Source: Zelonia costaricensis (taxonomy: Eukaryota > Euglenozoa > Kinetoplastea > Trypanosomatida > Trypanosomatidae). Taken from it: a DNA stretch of 33,685 nt. The notes under the pieces were generated by a model. That model searched no databases and was not told the origin of the DNA. It worked only from the letters and a program-made list of their open reading frames with translations. Below are positions 27,303 to 33,685 of the stretch, piece after piece. A program made the translations under genes and the position numbers. The stretch covers positions 1-33,685 of the forward strand of contig JASAOO010003266.1 in NCBI GenBank assembly GCA_030849075.1, given 5' to 3'. Within the stretch, counting starts at the first letter, position 1. Each line of letters starts with the position of its first letter.

Positions 27303-29202
27303 CACAGGAAGCGGCGGTGTTGAGGGGAGGGAGAGGCACGGATGCAAATTTTACTTGAGGTGTTGTTGATGCCGATGCGGTGTGTGGGGGTGTGTGGAAA
27401 GGGTGTTCAGCCGATGCGGGGTACGGTGTGGGGGAAGCCGGCGATGCATCCGGAAGGGTTGTGGCAAAGAGAGAGAGCGAGGCAGTTGGATTCGAATCAC
27501 AGCGGCATAGAGAAAAAGTGAGAGGACGATGAAGGGGAGAGAAGGACCGCTGTCTGGCGCGCGTAGCGGCGCGGCGATGCATCGATGCGCACGGCGCAAG
27601 TCCAAGCAGGCGCACTCTGCCAACTGTGGGTGTGCACGCGCGTGCGTTTCTGCGTGGCAGGGGGCTTTTCGCACCACGAGAGGAGAGCTCTTTACCCAAG
27701 CCCGCGCCGGTGCTTCCACTGCAACCTTCGCAGTGGCCGAGGCTGTGGAATGTCCTCGTTGTGTCTTCAAGTTGCGGCGTACGATTTCACTTCGAATGCA
27801 TGACTGCCTCAGCGTCGAAGGAACGGACAAAGCAAGAGAGAAAAATAAAGCCGAGGCACAGCGCACGAGGCAGGAGGGCAAGGCGCACACACACAAAGAG
27901 AAGGAAACGGAGGCACCAAAAACGCCAGAAAGGGAAATGAGCACCGCTGACGCCACATCAAGTGGCAGCGCATTGAGATGCTGAAGCGCCTCTTCTTTGC
28001 TCGTTTTGCGGCGGGGGGGGGTGGAAGTGGTTTGCCTTTTCAACTGGAGTCGACGGGTCACCTGCCTCTTCCGCCGCAGCTTTCCCGCACTCTGGAGCAG
28101 TTCGGGTGTGATGATGGCGTGGAGAGCCGGGGGGCGGGGTGAGAGGGAGACTGCGACGGGCGAGATGTGGGTGAGCGCGCGTGCTTAGGCGAGGTGAGCT
28201 GCAGGGCTTCTCGTCCTTGGCGGCAACGCGGACTGGCCGCGAAGGTGGGAGGGAGAGGGGGGGGTGGGGGTGGAGGAGAGAGGAAGACACAATTGTGCGA
28301 CTGGGCGCCGCGTAAAAAAACAAAAAACCGAAAACAAGACAATAGGCTATAGGCGACGACAGGGGTGGCTAATAGGGGACTCTCCACACACTGACGCACG
28401 ACCAGGACGTTTGCTGCAGACACGGGTGACCCCCGGTGCGGTGCTGCACGCTCGAAAGGCACGAAGGGGGGTGGCAGGAAGAGCTGCGGAGGAAGAGAGG
28501 GGGAGGGGGGCGCGGCGCGATGACGTGAAGGCGTGCGTGTGCGCGCGGAGGGCGGGCAGGTGTGGGGGACGGACAAACACCGCGTGCTCATCGTGGTGGA
28601 GCGGCGTTGCTCGGGCATCCCCGGGTTGACTGTGGCCAAAAGCGATAAGAGGCCGAAAGCGCTGCCTGACTCCGCCAAACACGCCGCTTCAGCTTCTCCC
28701 CCCCCTTTCTCACGTGCCGTCGTTCGTGGCGTGGTCGCTTTGACACGTGCGTGCGCACTCGCGTTCGCCAAAGCCCCTCCCTCCCTCCGCCCTCGCTGTT
28801 CTTCAGCCACAATCAGCGTCAATACCGGAGCTGGGGGCACCACCACCTGGCACGAAGAAAAGGCGAATCGAAAGCGAGCAGCAGCAGGTCAGCGCACCGC
28901 GCAAGCAAAACAAAAAGAAAAAACGAAAGGCGAGCCAAGACGCCTTCGTTCTCCGGCATCCTTGCGCAACTGCAAACCGATCGGAGAAGGGGAAAGGACG
29001 GCTGCGTCACGCAAGAGGGAAAAGCTGAAAGGGACGGAGGAGGAGGTGGGCCACGCGGGGAAAAGAAGAACTAAGAACTGCGGGGCAGGCGTGAGGTGGG
29101 TTGGCGAAACGCGTGGCCTTGACTTCTCCCACCCAGGGCATCTGGTAAGACGCACCACGTATACGGGAGGAGGGGAGGAGGTCACGATCACGCTAGCCTG
29201 CA

Positions 29203-29224
29203 TACACACACACACATACACACA
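29203..29224 (+). repeat. CA microsatellite
   Basis: An AC run with one interruption (ATA) on the plus strand in the large spacer. Confidence 0.85.
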
Positions 29225-29337
29225 GGACGTGAGCGTCCTCGCCTTACATTTCTTTGCGTGTGCTCGGCAAGACGCGAGCACGGTGGAAAAGCACACACAC
29301 ACAGAAAGTGCAAGCGAGGAATTGCTCAGAGAGACCT

Positions 29338-29365
29338 AACACACGCACACCCACACACAGACACA

Positions 29366-29398
<33 letters not shown>
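29338..29398 (+). repeat. Long CA-rich repeat, 61 bp
   Basis: Imperfect at the left with CCC and AGA interruptions, then 32 nt of pure AC from 29367 to 29398. Confidence 0.93.
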
Positions 29399-29401
<3 letters not shown>

Positions 29402-29535
29402 GAGACAACCATAGATCAAATATGATATTGTGTCGTCGTGAGTCAGTGCAATCCTTCCCATCGCGGCATGCGCCGGGAAAGAAGTGAACAATGCGAAAGG
29501 CAGACAGACACGTTGGGGAGTCGAAACATGGCAAA

Positions 29536-29613
29536 CACCTGCCGCCTGGCCATGCACGTACGTGCCGCGCGGACGTCCAGGCGGCGGGTTTGCAGGTGAG
29601 GGGAATCACCTCC
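29536..29613. other. Nested inverted repeats and palindrome, structured-RNA or protein-site candidate
   Basis: CACCTG at 29536-29541 and CCGCCTGG at 29542-29549 can pair with CCAGGCGG at 29577-29584 and CAGGTG at 29593-29598, giving 14 pairs with a one-sided bulge of about 8 nt. The loop contains the perfect 12-bp palindrome GCACGTACGTGC (29554-29565). Just beyond, AGGTGA (29594-29599) and TCACCT (29606-29611) form an alternative hairpin that competes with the outer stem. Such layering is unlike the low-complexity spacer around it. No known RNA family is recognised. Confidence 0.5.
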
Positions 29614-31060
29614 ACACCAGAAACAGGAAAAAAACAACAACAAGAGAAAAGGCAACTCAGGTGGAAAAAAGAAGAAGCACGGACACACGGCGGAGAATGC
29701 AAACAGATAGACTCACACGCAGACAGACAGACACAAACGCGTGCCATAGCGCACGCGCTCGTTCTGAGCGCACAAGACACACGCGTCACACCACGACAGG
29801 GCTACGCAGACCGCAAAAAAAAAAAAAAACGCACCGGAAGCCAAAATAAGAATCCCGCATAACAAGTGTTGACATACAACTGACCTCTCTCGCCGCCCCC
29901 CTCCCCCCGCCATCTCTGACCTCCCCCCGAGGGTGGGGGAGCTCCTATGGCACATCGCTGTGGGCAGCTCTTGAATCTCTCTCGACCACTTCTTGAGGCG
30001 TTTCTCAGCTGAGTCCGCGGCGAAGTGCGGTGCAGCGCTGCGGGGGGTTGGGAACTGAAGCGGACCATACACGTTGTCGAGACGTGGAGCGTAAAGGTTG
30101 AGGTGAGGGAGGGGGAGGGCGGGGATGTGCGAGAGAGACAACGCGCAGCCAGCAAAAGGAGCAGAGAAACGATGTGGCAGGGGAAGGTGGGAGTAGGGCG
30201 GGGGGAGGGGGGAGAGTGGCCGCTGTCGCGAGCGAGATCGAGCGCGTCTTTGTCGAGGCGCCCACCACACCTTCACATGCCGTCCCGCCATGCCTCCTCT
30301 GCGCATCGCTTCCGCAGCCCCTTCGCGTCGCGCTGCGGTGGTGGTTAGCCTCAGGCCACGCCAAAGCCAAATGGAAGAAAAAGAGGAGATGGGTTAGAGA
30401 GGGAGAGAGGAGAAGTGGAGGTGAACAACAGCCTTATATGAACAACCAAGAAGAAGAAGAAAAAAAAGCTCAAGAAGCATCAAAGAATGTATCATATCGC
30501 TACCACAAAAAAACGTAGGAAAAGAAAAAACAACAACAACAAAAGAAAAAAAATGGCGAGGCGGGTAAGAGGGACATCAAGACACACACACAAACAGAGA
30601 CACACACACAGACACGTAGAGCACTCAACGTACACGGGCGCAAGCGACAAAAAGAAAACAAAACAAGAGAAGAGAGAGGCTACAGGCCACCGTCCGTGAG
30701 TGAGAAGGAGGAGAGAAGAGCGTGGTGGGAGGGGGGTGGGTGGGAGGAGGGCGCGGACAGAGAGATTGCCACCGCAAACGTGAAGCGCGGAGAGGATCGG
30801 GGAAAGGGCCAAGCAGCACCCGCGCGCCCTATCCGCATCTGGCTGTTCTCCGCCCCCTCCCCACCTCACGAAGGGCGAGTCACGGGGGTGCACTCAAGAA
30901 AAAGAAAAAGGCGCCTGCGTCAAGCCTACGCGGCAGAGTCACAGAGCCACAAAAAAAAAAGCGCACATTCTTACAACAGGAGAAAAGCCACAAAACACAG
31001 TTCCTACGAAAAACAAAAAGAGAAGAGCACGAAAATGCCGCACAGCCACGGGCACTCACA

Positions 31061-31062
<2 letters not shown>

Positions 31063-31092
<30 letters not shown>
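31063..31092 (+). repeat. CA microsatellite, 30 bp
   Basis: A pure CA run on the plus strand in the 3' flank of the partial transporter gene. Confidence 0.93.
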
Positions 31093-31094
<2 letters not shown>

Positions 31095-32292
31095 TACAAG
31101 CACACAGAGAAGGGAACCCAGTGAAAAGAGATGAGCCAGCGACGTGCGTGCAGGAAAGGGCGAACGGGCGGGGCCAGGAATACGCGGACAAGTAGGACAG
31201 AGCATGCACGGTGCACACACACACGGACAGGGGCGACGTATCGCGAGCCTCGCGCGCGGGACGGAAAGGGAAGATAACGGGAGCAATTGGACGGAACCGG
31301 CGCGTGGTGCACATACGCAAAAGCACGCGGAGGGAGAGCGAGGTAGATGGGGAAAGGTCATGAAGACGGGTTGCATAATGCGGAATGCACGATTGGCCTC
31401 GAATCACTGATTTGGGGAGCAGACAAAAAATAATTGAAGTCGTGAGGACAACAAACAAGCGAAAACGAGTGAGGGAATCAACTCGTGGGTGCGGAGGGAC
31501 GGAAGAGGCAGTGAACAGGGGCGAATCCGCAACAGCGCGACTGCGAACGTGCGGGAAGAAGACTAGAAGAAGAACAGTGGGCGGGGACGAATACGCGAGC
31601 ACAAGCAGACTAGGCAGAAACAAACAAATAAGAACTACTGCGATGAGTCGCGTGGTCGATGGCGAGCTCCCACAGCACCAAGGGAAGAAAAACAAAACTA
31701 AAGACGCACAAACACGAACTCAAACACACATGCAAACAAAAATACAGGAAAAAGGAAAGGTTCTGTTAGAGAAAGAACGGAGCTGGGTGGGGGGGGGGGG
31801 AAGGGAGTGGATGAAGAGGCGCATTCACGCAGAAAGCAAAACAGGCCGAACAGGAAGCACTAGCAGCTAGTCATCTTCCGCCCTTTCGTTTTCGCATCGC
31901 TTACACGCTGTGCTGCTGCGGTAGACACCGAGCCCCAATCCGCGCAGCAGTGCCAGCTCAAGAGAGATGAAAGAGGAAGCATAGCAACCACATGCAAACA
32001 AAACAAAAAAAAGAACGCACTTAAACACGCGAGAAAGCGAAAGGGCGGCAATTCACGACTTGTACCCACACACGAACGAAAAGCAAAGAGAGTAGGAAGC
32101 TCGCAACAGATGCGGGTCCTACAAGACAACGCATACGATAGAGTGTGCGGCCGCTCTTAGTGTACCAGACGCGACAGACCCCCCGACCCCCCTTGATCAC
32201 GTGGGCGTTCGACATGGCTGATAGAGAGAGAGGCAGGCAGGCAGACGAAGAGAAGGCCAAGCGGGGTCCTCACCAGCTTTTCCTGACCGACC

Positions 32293-32299
<7 letters not shown>

Positions 32300-32326
<27 letters not shown>
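32300..32326 (+). repeat. CA microsatellite, 27 bp
   Basis: A pure CA run on the plus strand, about 510 nt beyond the stop of the partial transporter gene. Confidence 0.93.
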
Positions 32327-32837
32327 GAGCAAGAACACACACAAAAAGCAAGAAGGAGAGCGCGGAGGACAAAGAGGACGGGAACAGGGAAAGAGACGAG
32401 CCGCAGTGCTCCACTCTCCGCTACGCAAATCGAAGTAGAAAAGAGCGACTGTTCATATAAAGGGCGATGCAAACGGTACAGCACGGCACACCACAGAGCA
32501 AGTGCGCCAGGAGTGGCGCGTCGTGACGGGGTTGGAAAAGGGGACGCGCACGTCGGATGGCTGGCCGTAGCTCGACGGTACGTCAGGGCCCACGCTCGGC
32601 AAAGAACGGAAAAAAAAGCACGCTGTCGCGAGGAACTGGACACGAGCCAGCCCGTGCACCCAAAGGCTCGAATGGGGCACGGGAAAGGAGGAGAGGAGGC
32701 GGCAACGGCAGCTGTACTCGATGACCCGATCACTCGACTTGGTGCGTCACTCCTGCGGCTGCGTTTTTGTGCGTGCCACTTTAGCGGCGTGGCGGCGAGA
32801 TCGCGTCGGTGGCGCGCGGGCGCCATAAACCGCTCGC

Positions 32838-33685
32838 CTATTCGGTAGCAGCGCGGCTGAAGGTCTTCGCGGCAGCGCGTTCATCGTGCTCCCCTTCCTC
32901 CACCTCCGTATTCTCTTCCACGGCCTCGTGAACAATCTGGTTCTTGACCTCGTTGCGCACGGTCTCGCCGTCCACGTCGATCTCGTCGCAGATGCGCGCG
33001 GCCGGCAGCAGCAGCGAGAGCGGGATGATCAGCAGCGGGACCATGATGTGGCCCACAAAGACCAGCCACGGCACGTTGCTGAAGTCGCACGGCGGGCTCG
33101 TGACGATGCCCCAGCCGTACTCCATGATCACGGCGCCAATCGAAGATGACATGGTCTGGCCGAGGTTAGAGAAGCCGGCCATCAGCGCGTACACCATGCT
33201 CTCCGACCCGCGCGGGCACAGGCGCGACAGCAGAATCACGATCGGCATGTACGACAGCATGTAGCAAATCTGATAGACGATGGCGTCACCGCAGATGTAC
33301 ATGGCGTGGTCCGGGATGCCGATCGCGATATTCCAGCGCTTCACCATAACGATGTCGAAGACGGACGCGATGATCTGAATGATCGTCGTGACGTTGACGG
33401 TCATGCGGTAGCTGTGCTTCGAGAAGATGTAGTTGAAAGCCGTCACGCCAGCCAGGCCGCCGATGTTGCCAATCACAGAGCCCACCGTGTTGTAGAAGGT
33501 GTACGAGAAGTTCGGGCCGCCAGGGACGCACTCGGAGTCGGCGAGGTAGAAGTTCGTGAGCGCACCGGGCAGCTGCAGGTAGCACACCATCTGCAGGTAG
33601 CCGAAGACGTTAGCCTTGGCAATCACCAGCGGCAGGGCCCAGAAGGACGACGCGCAGCAGACGGTGGACACGATCACGCTGATAA
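32838..33685 (-). CDS. Folate/biopterin transporter family (BT1) protein, C-terminal part
   Basis: About 282 codons are present; the reading frame stays open to the right edge, so the 5' part lies outside. The fragment covers membrane segments 8-12 and matches both neighbours: KANVFGYLQMV, FNYIFSKHSYRM, MVKRWNIAIGIPDHAMYI and CPRGSESMVYALMAGFSNLG. At the extreme edge the frame reads ISVIVST where the sisters read LCVIVST or LCVVVST, a plausible substitution rather than a break. Its tail is longer and acidic (VEENTEVEEGEHDE region) and ends FSRAATE. Residues around YICGDAIVYQICYMLSYMP differ from both sisters, so the substrate may differ. It is the most upstream visible member of the array in the direction of transcription. 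Confidence 0.9.
   Translation of the reverse strand, partial: ISVIVSTVCCASSFWALPLVIAKANVFGYLQMVCYLQLPGALTNFYLADSECVPGGPNFSYTFYNTVGSVIGNIGGLAGVTAFNYIFSKHSYRMTVNVTTIIQIIASVFDIVMVKRWNIAIGIPDHAMYICGDAIVYQICYMLSYMPIVILLSRLCPRGSESMVYALMAGFSNLGQTMSSSIGAVIMEYGWGIVTSPPCDFSNVPWLVFVGHIMVPLLIIPLSLLLPAARICDEIDVDGETVRNEVKNQIVHEAVEENTEVEEGEHDERAAAKTFSRAATE

Larger units (their letters stand above)
27131..32837. other. 5.7-kb spacer between FBT genes, no gene supported
   Basis: Open frames here are short or low-complexity. The plus strand is A/G-rich, especially 29800-32400. CA repeats on the plus strand (29203-29224, 29338-29398, 31063-31092, 32300-32326) lie toward the upstream partial transporter, GT-rich sequence (27150-27172, 27370-27395) toward the downstream one. 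Islands of normal mixed composition occur at about 27541-27820, 28380-28830 and 29411-29620; these could be decayed elements or structured RNAs. No transporter pseudogene was noticed. Confidence 0.6.

Noticed and set aside
27487..27500. GGATTCGAATC resembling a tRNA T-loop / B box
   Set aside because: The flanking bases cannot form a T stem on either strand and no acceptor or anticodon arm is found.
28058..28846. 262-aa minus-strand frame in the large spacer
   Set aside because: Low-complexity, rich in Pro and Arg, with no domain; consistent with long frames by chance in GC-rich spacer.
30880..31695. 271-aa minus-strand frame in the large spacer
   Set aside because: It translates a CA/GT microsatellite as a Cys-Val repeat and pyrimidine tracts as Phe/Ser/Leu; no real protein features.
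33671..33685. Possible break of the third FBT gene at the right edge
   Set aside because: The frame stays open and differs from its sisters only by plausible substitutions; the gene is cut by the window, not demonstrably broken.

Overview
The window looks like a piece of a trypanosomatid (Leishmania-type) nuclear chromosome. The evidence is as follows. The coding DNA is GC-rich and intronless. All nine recognisable protein genes lie on the minus strand, as in a polycistronic transcription unit. Gene spacers are long, pyrimidine-rich on the coding strand and full of CA/GT microsatellites. Polypyrimidine-AG trans-splice acceptor patterns precede the start codons. The window also holds a tandem array of folate/biopterin transporter (FBT/BT1) paralogues. 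Such an array is known from chromosome 10 of Leishmania, so that is the likely location; the species cannot be read from the sequence.

Layout in the direction of transcription (right to left): the 3' part of one FBT transporter (32838-33685, running off the window end); a 5.7-kb spacer without a convincing gene; a complete FBT transporter (25070-27130); a 2.8-kb spacer; a second complete FBT transporter (20261-22288); another 2.8-kb spacer; then five closely spaced genes and a sixth further on. These are an unrecognised 813-residue protein with C-terminal coiled coils and a possible degenerate C2-like region (15037-17478), a CAP-Gly plus long coiled-coil protein (12599-14632), an unrecognised 742-residue protein with a nuclear-localisation-like motif (9598-11826), a dynein light chain LC8-type protein (8672-9010), a secreted or ER FKBP/MIP-like protein (7520-8122) and, after a 3-kb spacer, a FYVE zinc-finger protein (1383-4442). 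The left 1.4 kb is the downstream flank of the FYVE gene. Two ambiguous bases (814, 5906) sit in G-rich stretches.

The neighbouring genes do not form one pathway. This is normal for kinetoplastid gene clusters, where expression is set after transcription by trans-splicing, polyadenylation and 3'UTR elements. The transporters serve pterin/folate-type uptake (related family members carry S-adenosylmethionine). LC8 and the CAP-Gly protein point to microtubule or flagellar work, and the FYVE protein to PI3P-marked endosomes.

The most interesting non-coding signals are: (1) a 0.5-kb segment at 6386-6896 bounded by perfect 12-bp direct repeats, which looks like a short retroposon (SIDER type) in the FKBP 3' flank; (2) a nested stem and palindrome at 29536-29613 in the large spacer; (3) an AT-rich island with terminator-like hairpins on both strands (17807-17925); (4) a strand polarity of CA/GT repeats that follows 3' versus 5' flanks; and (5) homogenised DNA tracts in the transporter paralogues interrupted by a hypervariable linker. 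I found no tRNA, rRNA, CRISPR or spliced-leader gene.
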